From JAKFWI01 sp031399165 (lineage in GTDB: Bacteria > Pseudomonadota > Alphaproteobacteria > Caulobacterales > Aquidulcibacteraceae): 64,000 bases of DNA. Position numbers and translations under genes: made by a program. A model generated the notes under the pieces. The model searched no databases. It was not told the DNA's origin and saw only the letters and a program-made list of their open reading frames with translations. Below, one piece after another: positions 24,265-32,382 of the stretch. The DNA is taken from the NCBI GenBank assembly GCA_031399165.1, contig JANNOO010000006.1:1-64000 (forward strand), read 5' to 3'. Numbering within the stretch: the stretch's first letter is position 1; each line of letters opens with the position of its first letter.

Positions 24265-25176
24265 TTATTGCTGGCTGATTTTGCGCGTATCGCCCCAGCG
24301 GCGGTCATCGGTGATCAAGCCGCGCAGGTAAGCCATATTGTTCGCAACCAGGGCCGGCGGCAGATCGACCTTCTGCAATTGCTCGGCCTCTTCGAAGCGC
24401 CCCTGAAGACCGACCGCCAGCGCCAGATTCTGGCGTGCTTCGGCGGGCGCTGTGGGAAGCGCCGAGGCTTGCCGCAACAATTTCTCCGCCGTCACCGCGT
24501 CGCCGCCGAGCAGATACGAAACGCCCATATTGGTCAGCACTGACGGTTCGTCCGCTTTGATCGCCAGCGCTTCCTTGTACGCGCGGCGCGCTTCCTCGTA
24601 CCGGCCCTGCTCGTCCAGCGCCACGCCTAGCGCCGAAAGCGCGCGCCAGTCGGTGGGATCGAGTTGGGAGAGCGTGGCGAGCGGACGCAGAGCCTCGGCG
24701 CTTCGTCCCGAAGCAAGCAGCGCAAGTCCATAAGTGCGCGTGAGCCCAATGTTCCCCGGGGCGCGCTCGAGCGCGCCGCCAGCCACTTCGACAGCGCGAT
24801 CGGCGCGGCCCGCCTTGCGCAACACTTCAGCGAACTTCTCCGCCGCTTCAAAATCGTCTGGAAAGGCCGCGTATTCGCCGGCCCAGAATGTCATCTGGGT
24901 GAGCAATTCCTCACGCTCGACAGCGGCGCGCGCGGTCTTGTCGATCTTGGGCTTGCCGGTGTTTTTTTTCGTCGCCTTCGCCGACGTTGCGGAGGCTTCT
25001 GCCGGCGGTTTTGCCGCGGACGCCGGTTTTAGCTCGCGCGCGGTCGCGTCGGTGGCGATCGGCTTCAGCGGCTCGGTCTTGTGGCCCTCGGAGATCACGT
25101 CGGTCGGCGCCTTGGTGGTGGCGCAGCCCGCGAGCGCGAAACCGGCAGCGGCGGCGAGAACGATATTCCGGGACAT
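24265..25176 (-). CDS. tadD: TPR lipoprotein TadD
   Basis: A 303-residue tetratricopeptide-repeat protein with the lipoprotein signal NIVLAAAAGFALAGCATTKAP (Cys18). After a Lys/Ala/Pro-rich linker, about five TPR units follow from residue 105 (AEVLRKAGRADRAVEVAGGALERAPGN, GLALLASGRSAEALRPLATLSQLDPT, GVALDEQGRYEEARRAYKEALAIKADEP). TadD proteins act in the periplasm to promote secretin assembly. The gene faces tadC tail to tail rather than lying in the main operon, so it is regulated separately. The GCATT lipobox and repeats make the class firm; the TadD name relies on position. Confidence 0.88.
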   Translation of the reverse strand: MSRNIVLAAAAGFALAGCATTKAPTDVISEGHKTEPLKPIATDATARELKPASAAKPPAEASATSAKATKKNTGKPKIDKTARAAVEREELLTQMTFWAGEYAAFPDDFEAAEKFAEVLRKAGRADRAVEVAGGALERAPGNIGLTRTYGLALLASGRSAEALRPLATLSQLDPTDWRALSALGVALDEQGRYEEARRAYKEALAIKADEPSVLTNMGVSYLLGGDAVTAEKLLRQASALPTAPAEARQNLALAVGLQGRFEEAEQLQKVDLPPALVANNMAYLRGLITDDRRWGDTRKISQQ

Positions 25177-25273
25177 GGTTTCCAGCCTTTAACGCTTTGT
25201 CCGAAATTGGCCCGACGCGCTCAACAATCGGTTAATGCGCCGCTGTCTTACAGGCGTTATAATCCCCCCGCAC

Positions 25274-26680
25274 ATGTCGATTCCCTACGCGGCCGCGCCG
25301 GCCCCCCTATTGGATTTCGCCGTAGACGCCGCGCAGATCGAGGCTATACGCGCTTCGGATTGGCCGGCCTGGGCCGAAGCGCATGCGAGCAATCTGCGCG
25401 TACTCGCCGGGGCTGTGGATTTCCGTGGCCAAGCGGGCCGCATTCTGCTGGCGCCAGCCACGGACGGGCGCGTCGAGCGAGTTTTGTTCGGCCTCGGCGA
25501 TAAACCCAACCCGCTGCTGTTCGGAACGCTGGGCGCAAACCTGCCAGCGGGCGATTATCGCCTTGGCGGCGGCGCACGAGACATTTCGCCGACGCTGATC
25601 GCTATCGCCTGGGCGCTGGGAGCGTATGGTTTCGCGCGCTACAAGCCGCGCACCCGGCCGATCCCGCGCCTAGTGGCGCCAGAGGGCGCTGATCGCGCCG
25701 AAGCCTGCTGCCTCGCCGAGGCCAGCTATCTGGTGCGCGACCTGGTCAATACGCCGGCCAATGAGATGGGGCCTGAGGCGCTGCACGCCATCGCCGAGTC
25801 GGTGGCGCAGGCTTGCGGCGCAGCGTTCACCGCGATCGTTGGCGACAAGCTGATCGCGGAAAACTATCCGCTGATCCATGCGGTCGGCCGAGCCAGCGGC
25901 GAAGCCCCGCGCCTGCTACATCTGAGCTGGGGGGCGGCGGACGCCCCGCGCGTGACGCTCGTTGGCAAGGGCATCACGTTCGACACTGGCGGGCTCGACA
26001 TCAAGCCGAGCGCCGGCATGCGGCTGATGAAAAAGGACATGGGCGGGGCGGCGCACGCACTCGCACTCGGCCAGATCATCATGCAATCCGGATTGCCTGT
26101 GCGCCTCGATGTCTATCTTGCCGTCGCCGAGAATTCGATTTCGGCAAATGCTTTCCGGCCAGGAGACATCTACAAGAGCCGCAAGGGCCTAACGGTCGAA
26201 ATCGACAATACTGACGCCGAAGGTCGCCTCGTGCTCGCCGATGCGCTGGCGCGCGCGGGCGAGGACAATCCCGATCTGCTGATAAACTTCGCCACGCTCA
26301 CCGGCGCCGCGCGCACAGCGCTCGGCCCTGACATGCCCCCGCTTTACACGGACGACGACGCGCTGGCGGCGGATCTCGAGGCCGCCGCAAAGGAGCAATT
26401 CGATCCGCTGTGGCGCATGCCGTTATGGGACGCCTACGAGCCCGACATAGAAAGCAGCATCGCCGATCTGAAAAACGCCGGTGATGGCGGCATGGCGGGC
26501 TCGATCGCCGCCGCGCTGTTTCTGCGCCGCTTCATCAAAGCCAAGGCCTGGGTGCATTTCGACATCTTTGCCTGGGCGCCAAAGGAACGGCCGGCGCGGC
26601 CAGCCGGCGGCGAAGCCCAGACGCTGCGCGCGTGCTGGGCGGTACTGAAAAAGCGGTACCCTAAGACCGCCAGCAATTAG
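25274..26680 (+). CDS. M17 family leucyl aminopeptidase
   Basis: A 468-residue cytoplasmic aminopeptidase of the leucyl aminopeptidase/PepB family, which removes N-terminal residues from peptides using two metal ions. The C-terminal catalytic domain has VGKGITFDTGGLDIKPSAGMRLMKKDMGGAAHAL with metal and active-site Lys/Asp residues, the NTDAEGRLVLADAL signature, and NFATLTGAARTALG. The N-terminal domain is shorter and more divergent than PepA, and the DLVNTPANEMGPEAL junction is typical of the family. Frame open to 25235; the ATG at 25274 starts the recognisable protein. The gene is 97 bases from divergent tadD and converges with the cytochrome gene, overlapping it by 4 bases. Confidence 0.92.
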   Translation: MSIPYAAAPAPLLDFAVDAAQIEAIRASDWPAWAEAHASNLRVLAGAVDFRGQAGRILLAPATDGRVERVLFGLGDKPNPLLFGTLGANLPAGDYRLGGGARDISPTLIAIAWALGAYGFARYKPRTRPIPRLVAPEGADRAEACCLAEASYLVRDLVNTPANEMGPEALHAIAESVAQACGAAFTAIVGDKLIAENYPLIHAVGRASGEAPRLLHLSWGAADAPRVTLVGKGITFDTGGLDIKPSAGMRLMKKDMGGAAHALALGQIIMQSGLPVRLDVYLAVAENSISANAFRPGDIYKSRKGLTVEIDNTDAEGRLVLADALARAGEDNPDLLINFATLTGAARTALGPDMPPLYTDDDALAADLEAAAKEQFDPLWRMPLWDAYEPDIESSIADLKNAGDGGMAGSIAAALFLRRFIKAKAWVHFDIFAWAPKERPARPAGGEAQTLRACWAVLKKRYPKTASN

Positions 26681-27312
26681 TTCGGCGCGGGAGCAGAGCT
26701 TGGCGCCGCCGGCGCTTCGCCAGCGGGCGGCGCGGCAGGCGCCTCAGCCTTCGGCGGCAACGGCGCCGGAATAGCAGCGGGGGAATCAGACAAGGTTCTG
26801 AGATAAGCGATCAACGCATGCCGTTCGTCGGCGCGCTTTACGCCGATAAACGCCATCGTTGTGCCCCGCACGACAGTCGCGGGCGCGGCCAGGAACTTGT
26901 CCAGATTGTCGTAGGTCCAGGTCTGGTTGAGGCTCTTCATCGCCTCGCTGTAGCCGGTGAAACCGGCGTCCGCCCCGGACGGGCTATTGATCAGGTTATA
27001 TTGGTTCGGGCCGGTCAAGATCGGACCGCCCTTTTCGAACGTGTGGCAGGACACGCATTTGGAGAGCGCTTTCTGCCCAGCCGCGACGGCTGCCGGATCA
27101 GCCAGCACGACACCCCAATCCACGGGACCTGCTTCTACAGCCGCCGCGCCGCCGCCCGCAGGCGCAACGATCGACGTAATGTCGATCTCATAGGCCGGCT
27201 TCTCGGGAAAATGCGGCGCGAACACTTCCTCGCCGCCGATCCGCAGGCCCACCACCAGCAGCAACGATCCCAGCACGGCGCCTGAGATCGTGTTGAACCT
27301 GAGATCGCTCAT
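26677..27312 (-). CDS. Membrane-anchored class I cytochrome c
   Basis: A 211-residue cytochrome of the mitochondrial/CycM (c552) type. An uncleaved N-terminal helix (ISGAVLGSLLLVVGLRIGG) anchors it in the inner membrane. The haem site is CVSCH (Cys86, Cys89, His90), followed by KGGPILTGPNQYNL and the TTMAFIGV segment containing the probable axial Met153. The last 35 residues are Pro/Ala-rich (APLPPKAEAPAAPPAGEAP), a low-complexity tail not needed for haem binding. CycM-like proteins pass electrons from the bc1 complex to terminal oxidases. Divergent from kdsB; a 14-base palindrome (CGACGATATCGTCG, 27413-27426) lies in the shared upstream region. Confidence 0.9.
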   Translation of the reverse strand: MSDLRFNTISGAVLGSLLLVVGLRIGGEEVFAPHFPEKPAYEIDITSIVAPAGGGAAAVEAGPVDWGVVLADPAAVAAGQKALSKCVSCHTFEKGGPILTGPNQYNLINSPSGADAGFTGYSEAMKSLNQTWTYDNLDKFLAAPATVVRGTTMAFIGVKRADERHALIAYLRTLSDSPAAIPAPLPPKAEAPAAPPAGEAPAAPSSAPAPN

Positions 27313-27412
27313 CCGTCCATTCCCGCTCTCACGCCGAATCGACGTGACGCTTGTCGCACCGCCTTATGGCTTGCTAAGCGAGCCGCGCCAAGATTTGCCG
27401 GCGGGCGCGCGC

Positions 27413-27426
27413 CGACGATATCGTCG
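27413..27426. promoter_or_regulatory. Palindrome CGACGATATCGTCG
   Basis: A perfect 14-base palindrome in the divergent region between the cytochrome gene and kdsB, embedded in GC-alternating sequence. It could be an operator; chance occurrence in CG-rich sequence is also possible. Confidence 0.25.
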
Positions 27427-27476
27427 CGCGCGGCGAACCGTCGCATGAGATTTCGACAAAAGGAGCCTGAGGGCCG

Positions 27477-28211
27477 ATGCGCGCGCTGATCGTAATCCCG
27501 GCCCGTATGGCGGCCACGCGCCTGCCCGGCAAACCTCTGGCCGACATTCACGGCAAGCCGATGATTGTCCGTGTCGCCGGGGAGGCCCTGCGCGCCATGA
27601 AGGGGCCGGTTCTGGTGGCGGCGGGGGATGCGGAGATTGCCGAGGCGGCCCGGAAGGCCGGCTATGACGCGGTGCTGACCGATCCGGCGCTACCCTCCGG
27701 CACCGACCGCATACATGAAGCGGTCAAAGCGTTCGACCGCAGCGGCCAGTATGAGGCGATCGTCAATCTCCAGGGCGATATGCCGACGATCAAGCCCGGC
27801 ACGATCGAAGCGGCCATTCGCGTGCTCGCCGAAGGCCAGGCCGACATCGCCACGCTGGTTTCGCCGTCCTCCGCACAGGAGGATCGTGACAACCCGAACG
27901 TCGTGAAAGCGGTCATGGCGATGAGCGCGCCCGATCGCGGCCGCGCGCTTTATTTCACCCGCGCCGCGGCGCCGTGGGGCGAAGGACCGATCTGGCGCCA
28001 TGTGGGGCTTTACGTGTATCGCCGCGCGGCGCTTGACCGTTTCGTGGCCGCGCCGCCCTCGCCGCTGGAGCTGCGCGAGAAGCTGGAACAATTACGGGCG
28101 CTGGAAATGGGCATGAGCATCGAGGCGGGCGTGGTGGACGATTTTCCCAAAGGCGTGGACAGCCCCGCTGATCTCGAAGCGGCGCGCGAAGCGCTCAAGG
28201 GGCGCACATGA
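27477..28211 (+). CDS. kdsB: 3-deoxy-manno-octulosonate cytidylyltransferase
   Basis: A 244-residue enzyme that activates Kdo with CTP to CMP-Kdo for lipid A-core synthesis, a cytoplasmic step essential in most Gram-negative bacteria. The nucleotide-binding N-terminus ALIVIPARMAATRLPGKPLADIHGKPMI is characteristic, followed by VAAGDAEIAEAA, the SGTDRIHEA motif, IVNLQGDMPTI and the GLYVYRRAALDRF block with EQLRALEMG. An AGGAG lies about 10 bases upstream of the ATG. Its TGA overlaps the ATG of pheA (ATGA), so the two are translationally coupled, an arrangement seen in other alphaproteobacteria. Confidence 0.95.
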   Translation: MRALIVIPARMAATRLPGKPLADIHGKPMIVRVAGEALRAMKGPVLVAAGDAEIAEAARKAGYDAVLTDPALPSGTDRIHEAVKAFDRSGQYEAIVNLQGDMPTIKPGTIEAAIRVLAEGQADIATLVSPSSAQEDRDNPNVVKAVMAMSAPDRGRALYFTRAAAPWGEGPIWRHVGLYVYRRAALDRFVAAPPSPLELREKLEQLRALEMGMSIEAGVVDDFPKGVDSPADLEAAREALKGRT

Positions 28212-29047
28212 GACACGTGATTTCATTCCAGGGCGAACGCGGCGCCAATTCGGACATGGCCTGCGCGCAGGCGCGGCCGGGCTGGGTGACTTTGCCGTGC
28301 CCGACGTTTGAAGATGCGTTCGCAGCCGTCAGCGATGGCGCGGCTGGGCTGGCGATGATCGCGATCGAAAACTCGCTCGCCGGCCGCGTGGCTGACATCC
28401 ACCACCTGCTGCCGACCTCGGGGCTCTCGATCGTCGGCGAATATTTCATGCCGATCCACTTCCATCTCATGGCGCCCAAAGGCGCCAAACTGGAAGACAT
28501 AAAGTTCGTCCATAGCCACGTCCACGCACTCGGCCAGTGCCGGAAGATCGTCAAGCAGCTGAAGGCGGCGGCGATTGTCGCCGGCGATACGGCGGGTTCG
28601 GCGCGCGAGATCGCGGTGATGAATGACAAGGCGCACGCCTCGCTCGCCCCGCCCGCGGCGGCGGAGATCTACGGGCTGGACGTGCTCGCGGAAAATGTCG
28701 AGGACGACCACACCAATACCACGCGTTTCGTTCTTATGGCGCTGGAGCCTGACGTTCCGGCGGCGAATAACGGGCTCTGCGTTACCGCGTTCCTGTTTCG
28801 CGTGCGCAACGTGCCGGCTGCGCTCTACAAGGCGATGGGCGGTTTCGCCACCAACAGCGTCAACATGACCAAGCTGGAGAGCTACCAGGTCGATGGCACG
28901 TTCACGGCGACGCAATTCTACGCCGAGATCGAAGGCCATCCGGAGGACAGAGCCGTGGCGCTGGCGATCGAGGAGCTAAAATTCTTCTGCGACGAATTCC
29001 GCATTCTCGGCGTATTTCCCGGCGCGCCGTTCCGAGCGAAGAAGTAA
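28208..29047 (+). CDS. pheA: Prephenate dehydratase
   Basis: A 279-residue monofunctional prephenate dehydratase that makes phenylpyruvate for phenylalanine synthesis. It starts HVISFQGERGANSDMACAQ, the GxxGxxS/N-type entry of the PDT domain, with the AIENSLAGRVADIHHLL segment, HSHVHALGQCRKIVKQL, the catalytic Thr-containing region (DHTNTTRFVLMALEPD), and a C-terminal ACT domain (FRVRNVPAALYKAMGGFATNSVNMTKLESYQVDGTFTATQFYAEIEG) that binds phenylalanine for feedback inhibition. No chorismate mutase domain is fused. Overlaps kdsB by 4 bases. Confidence 0.95.
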   Translation: MRHVISFQGERGANSDMACAQARPGWVTLPCPTFEDAFAAVSDGAAGLAMIAIENSLAGRVADIHHLLPTSGLSIVGEYFMPIHFHLMAPKGAKLEDIKFVHSHVHALGQCRKIVKQLKAAAIVAGDTAGSAREIAVMNDKAHASLAPPAAAEIYGLDVLAENVEDDHTNTTRFVLMALEPDVPAANNGLCVTAFLFRVRNVPAALYKAMGGFATNSVNMTKLESYQVDGTFTATQFYAEIEGHPEDRAVALAIEELKFFCDEFRILGVFPGAPFRAKK

Positions 29048-29049
29048 CC

Positions 29050-29916
29050 TCAGTCTACCCAGCTTTTGATCAGCTGGTGCGCAATCGCCATCGGCGGCGG
29101 CGCGGTAACGTCGCCGCGCCGTTCCAGCGCCGCGCGCGCCTCTTCGCGCGTAAACCAGCGCGCGCTTTCCAGTTCGTGCAGATCGATCGTCAGCGCATCG
29201 CTTTCGACGTCGGCAAAAAGGCCGATCATCAGCGATGATGGGAACGGCCATGGCTGCGCCGAATGATAGCGCACGGCAATGGCCCGCACGCCCGCCTCCT
29301 CGAACAACTCGCGCGCGCACGCTTCCTCGAAACTCTCCCCCGGCTCGACATAGCCGGCTAGCGCCGAATGCACGCCCGGCGCCCACGCCTTCTGGCGGCC
29401 CAGCAAACAGCGGCCTTCGTGCAGCGCCAGCATGATGACGACGGGATCGACGCGCGGAAAATGATCCGCCTTGCAGGGCTGGCAGATGCGCTTCCAGCCC
29501 GCCTCGGCGATGGCGCTGGCGGCGCCGCACTTTGCGCAAAATCCGTTCCGCGCGTGCCAGTCGAACAGACTGCGCGCGCAGCCAAGGGTCGCGCTATCGC
29601 CCTGAGACAGGCGCATAGCCGCGCTGCGCATGTCCGTGAACACGCCCTCGAACGGCGCATCTTCCGCGACTTGTACAGCAAAGCGCGGCGCGCCATCTTC
29701 GATGCCGAGGAAGATGGCGGGGCTGTCAGAGGGGATTTCATCGCGTTGTAGCCACGCTGGCGCATCGGCGCGCAGCAACGGGCGCAGCGCATTGAACACC
29801 GCATAACGCGCATCCGGCGCCGAACGCGCGGCGGCCAGCCACGCTTCATCGCGACGTAAATGCCCTGCTCGATCGAGTGGCGAACGGGTAAAGGCGTTGG
29901 GGTTGGGAAGAAGCAT
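29050..29916 (-). CDS. nudC: NADH pyrophosphatase / NAD-RNA decapping Nudix hydrolase
   Basis: A 288-residue NudC-type Nudix hydrolase that cleaves NAD(H) or NAD-capped RNA to NMN and AMP. A zinc ribbon at about 127-149 (FCAKCG, then ICQPCKADHFPR) is followed by the NudC catalytic block: RVDPVVIMLALHEG, the Nudix box GYVEPGESFEEACARELFEEAG, and SAQPWPFPSSLMIGLFADV, the SQPWPFPxS specificity motif of NudC. Here Ala replaces Gln-adjacent residues only slightly. It is convergent with pheA (2 bases apart) and upstream of rmuC on the same strand. Confidence 0.95.
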   Translation of the reverse strand: MLLPNPNAFTRSPLDRAGHLRRDEAWLAAARSAPDARYAVFNALRPLLRADAPAWLQRDEIPSDSPAIFLGIEDGAPRFAVQVAEDAPFEGVFTDMRSAAMRLSQGDSATLGCARSLFDWHARNGFCAKCGAASAIAEAGWKRICQPCKADHFPRVDPVVIMLALHEGRCLLGRQKAWAPGVHSALAGYVEPGESFEEACARELFEEAGVRAIAVRYHSAQPWPFPSSLMIGLFADVESDALTIDLHELESARWFTREEARAALERRGDVTAPPPMAIAHQLIKSWVD

Positions 29917-29934
29917 GGACGAACACTTAGCTTC

Positions 29935-29957
29935 CCTTCTCCCACAAGTGGAGAAGG
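29935..29957. terminator. Hairpin after the rmuC stop
   Basis: CCTTCTCC (29935-29942), CACAAGT, GGAGAAGG (29950-29957), directly after the rmuC stop codon on the minus strand. It lacks a T run, so termination is uncertain. The sequence resembles short palindromic repeats scattered in alphaproteobacterial genomes. Confidence 0.4.
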
Positions 29958-29959
29958 AT

Positions 29960-31318
29960 TTAGCCGTTCCGCTTCAGCCTTGCCGGCGTGGCGCCCACGC
30001 CGAAATCGAGTTCGGCTTGCGGCGCTGGCAGGCGGGGCTGGGATTCGATCTGCGGGGTTTCCTGCGGATCACCGCCCTCGGCGGCGCCGAGTTCGCGGAA
30101 TTTCTTCGCCGTCACCAGCACGCGCGTGTCGAATGACGATACGAACGCGTTGTAGTGCGCCACCGATTTGCCGATCGTATCGCCGAGCGCCGCGAGATGT
30201 TTGGTCAACGGCAGCAGGCGCGCATGTAATTCGCGGCCCAGCTTGGCGATCTCTTCCGCGTTGGCCTGGATTTCTTCCTGGCGCCAGCCGAACGCGATGG
30301 TTTTGGCCAGCGCGAACAGGTTCGACGGGCCGATGATGACGACGCGATCCTTGAACGCGTCCTGATACAGCATCTGGTCCTGCTCGAACGCGGCAGCTAG
30401 GAAGTTATCGCCGGGCACGAACATGATCACGAAATCGGCCGTGGACGGGATGTGGCGCCAGTATTCCTTGCTCGCCAGACCGCGCATGTGATTGCGCAGC
30501 TCCTGAGCGTGCTTCTTCAGCAGCAGCTCACGCGCCGCATCGTCAGTCGCTTCCATCGCGTCGAGATAGCCGCTGAGCGCAACCTTGGAATCGACCACGA
30601 TGCAGCGCCCGCCCGGCAGGCGGATCGTCACGTCAGGGCGGACGCGCCCGCCATCGCCGTCATTCGCCGATTGCTCGGCGTGGAAATCGATCCGCGCCGC
30701 GAGCCCCGATAGCTCCAGCACATTCTTCAGTGTTTCTTCGCCCCAGCGCCCGCGCGTTTTGGGGCCGGCGCGCAGGGCGTTGGCCAGTTTGCCGGTCACG
30801 GCCTGGGTCTGGCTCATCGCCTCGCCGATCTGGCGCATCTGTTCGCCCAGCGCTGATTTATCCGCCGTGCGCGTAGCTTCAATCTTGGCGATGGTCTCGC
30901 TGAGCTTGTTGAATTGCTCCTGCACCGGCGCAACGAGTTCCTTTACACCGCCGGCGGCGGCCTGCTGGTGCTTCTCAAACGTCTCTTTCGCCAGCGTCAG
31001 GAAGTTCTGCTGGCTGGCCCCGAGCGCGCGCTGGGCGAGGCTTTCGAACGTCTTTTCGGTCTCGGCGCGCGCGAGCTTGTGCGCCTCGTCGCGCTCGGCG
31101 GCGCGGGCGGTTTCGGCGGCGAGGCGCTTTTCCAGCTCATTGGCGCGCTGGCGCTCGGAATCGCGCTCGGCCTTCAGTTCGTCATAGCCGTGCAGCCTGG
31201 CCTGTTCGGCCGGCGATAGCCCGCCCTGCTGCTGGCGCAGCTGCCAGAACAGATAGCCGGCGGCGCCAGCGGCCAGCAGGAACAGGATCATCCACAGGGT
31301 GGAAAGAGAATCAGTCAT
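29960..31318 (-). CDS. rmuC: DNA recombination protein RmuC
   Basis: A 452-residue RmuC-family protein, a putative nuclease that limits recombination at inverted repeats. An N-terminal membrane helix (STLWMILFLLAAGAAGYLFWQL) is followed by a long coiled coil (about residues 30-130, rich in Ala, Glu, Arg, Lys) and the RmuC core: LANALRAGPKTRGRWGEETLKNVLELSGL, RPDVTIRLPGGRCIVVDSKVALSGYLDAMEA, the ADFVIMFVPGDNFLAAAFEQ block, and VVIIGPSNLFALAKTIAFGWRQEE. The PD-(D/E)XK-like VDSK is visible. The frame extends upstream to 31366; the ATG at 31318 begins right before the membrane helix. Confidence 0.93.
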   Translation of the reverse strand: MTDSLSTLWMILFLLAAGAAGYLFWQLRQQQGGLSPAEQARLHGYDELKAERDSERQRANELEKRLAAETARAAERDEAHKLARAETEKTFESLAQRALGASQQNFLTLAKETFEKHQQAAAGGVKELVAPVQEQFNKLSETIAKIEATRTADKSALGEQMRQIGEAMSQTQAVTGKLANALRAGPKTRGRWGEETLKNVLELSGLAARIDFHAEQSANDGDGGRVRPDVTIRLPGGRCIVVDSKVALSGYLDAMEATDDAARELLLKKHAQELRNHMRGLASKEYWRHIPSTADFVIMFVPGDNFLAAAFEQDQMLYQDAFKDRVVIIGPSNLFALAKTIAFGWRQEEIQANAEEIAKLGRELHARLLPLTKHLAALGDTIGKSVAHYNAFVSSFDTRVLVTAKKFRELGAAEGGDPQETPQIESQPRLPAPQAELDFGVGATPARLKRNG

Positions 31319-31349
31319 GCGGAGATGATAGCGCGAATCACGACGCGTT

Positions 31350-31552
31350 CCCCTCCCCTCGCGCACCTACGCAAAGGGTGTTTTGGGTAACCCTTCCCTC
31401 GATGGGAAGGGTCGCCGCGCAGCGGCGGGGAAGGGTGTGGCCGTGCGTTTTGAGGTATTGCCGCAGGAGGCTCTTCGCCATCGTTTGCGCACTCACCCCT
31501 TCCGGCCGCTTCGCGGCCTCCCACCCCATCGAGGGGAGGGTAGTTTGACGGC
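31350..31552. repeat. Intergenic palindromic repeat cluster
   Basis: A noncoding stretch made of nested inverted repeats. ACCCTTCCC-TCGAT-GGGAAGGGT lies at 31390-31412, CGCCGC-GCA-GCGGCG at 31413-31427, GGCCGC-TTC-GCGGCC near 31503-31517, and CCCCATCGAGGGG-type sequence near 31525-31540, with a reversed CCCTCCCCTCG at 31350. The ends are roughly inverted copies of each other. This is the look of a dispersed palindromic repeat (MITE-like or repetitive intergenic element), with no coding potential. Confidence 0.6.
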
Positions 31553-31603
31553 GGCGTCGAGCTTAGCGATTTCGCGTTGCACGTGGGCGAGGTAAGAAGA
31601 GGG

Positions 31604-31807
31604 ATGCAGACGCTCATCAACGCCCTGATTCCGATCGCCCTGGCGGTGACGTTCGGGGTTTTGTGCTTCGGGATTTATTCGATGTTTCGCGGCGGCGCGT
31701 TTTCCCGCTCCTGGTCGAACAAGATGATGCGCCTGCGCGTCGTCAGCCAGTTCGCGGCGATCCTGATCCTGGTGCTGGCGCTCTGGGCAAAGCAGCGATT
31801 CGGCTGA
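31604..31807 (+). CDS. Small twin-transmembrane protein (HIG1-like)
   Basis: A 67-residue protein with two membrane helices (LINALIPIALAVTFGVLCFGIYSMF and VVSQFAAILILVLALWA) joined by a short loop GGAFSRSWSNKMMRLR. The RSNKMMRxRVxxQ pattern before helix 2 is the signature of the HIG1/hypoxia-induced family, which in mitochondria and alphaproteobacteria associates with cytochrome oxidase. Frame open to 31577; the ATG at 31604 is used because it begins the hydrophobic part. Its TGA overlaps the ATG of the adenosyltransferase (TGATG), a linkage common in alphaproteobacteria. Confidence 0.85.
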   Translation: MQTLINALIPIALAVTFGVLCFGIYSMFRGGAFSRSWSNKMMRLRVVSQFAAILILVLALWAKQRFG

Positions 31808-32382
31808 TGGTGAAGCTCGACAAAATCTACACGCGTGCGGGCGATGGCGGGCAGACGCGCCTGGCCACGGGCGAACTCGTCGATAAATGGAGCACGCGGA
31901 TAGAAGCCAATGGCGCCGTGGACGAGACCAATTGCATGGTCGGAATTGCGCGGCTTTCAACGGCGGCGGATTTCGTCCTCGAACCGATGCTGTCGCGCAT
32001 CCAGAATGATTTGTTCGATCTCGGCGCAGACCTTTCGACACCGCATAGCGATGCGCTGAAGTTCGAGCCGCTGCGCATTCTGCCAAAGCAGGTGGAGCGG
32101 CTGGAAAATGAGATCGACATGCTCAACGCCGATCTCGCGCCGCTCACTTCGTTTGTATTGCCCGCCGGAACCGCATTAGCGACGGCGCTGCACGTCTCGC
32201 GCGCGACCTGCCGGCGCGCCGAGCGGCTGATCGCGAAGCTCTCGCATGAGGAACCCGGCGCGGTTTCACCCGCCGCCCTGCACTACGCCAATCGCCTGTC
32301 AGATCTGTTTTTCGTCGCCGCGCGCTGGGCCAATGCCAAAGACGGCGGCGACGTGCTGTGGATTCCGGGCGGCAGCCGCTAA
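31807..32382 (+). CDS. Cob(I)alamin adenosyltransferase (PduO type)
   Basis: A 191-residue ATP:corrinoid adenosyltransferase that forms adenosylcobalamin, the cofactor of the mutase at 2879. It begins KLDKIYTRAGDGGQTRLATG, the PduO ATP-binding motif (YTRxGDxGxT). It contains LFDLGADLSTP, FVLPAGTALATALHVSRATCRRAER with the conserved Arg-rich helix, and the C-terminal NRLSDLFFVAARWANAKDG that closes over the corrinoid. Longer open frames exist upstream, but the ATG at 31807 overlaps the HIG1 stop and begins the true N-terminus. It converges with the SDR gene, overlapping it by 4 bases. Confidence 0.94.
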   Translation: MVKLDKIYTRAGDGGQTRLATGELVDKWSTRIEANGAVDETNCMVGIARLSTAADFVLEPMLSRIQNDLFDLGADLSTPHSDALKFEPLRILPKQVERLENEIDMLNADLAPLTSFVLPAGTALATALHVSRATCRRAERLIAKLSHEEPGAVSPAALHYANRLSDLFFVAARWANAKDGGDVLWIPGGSR

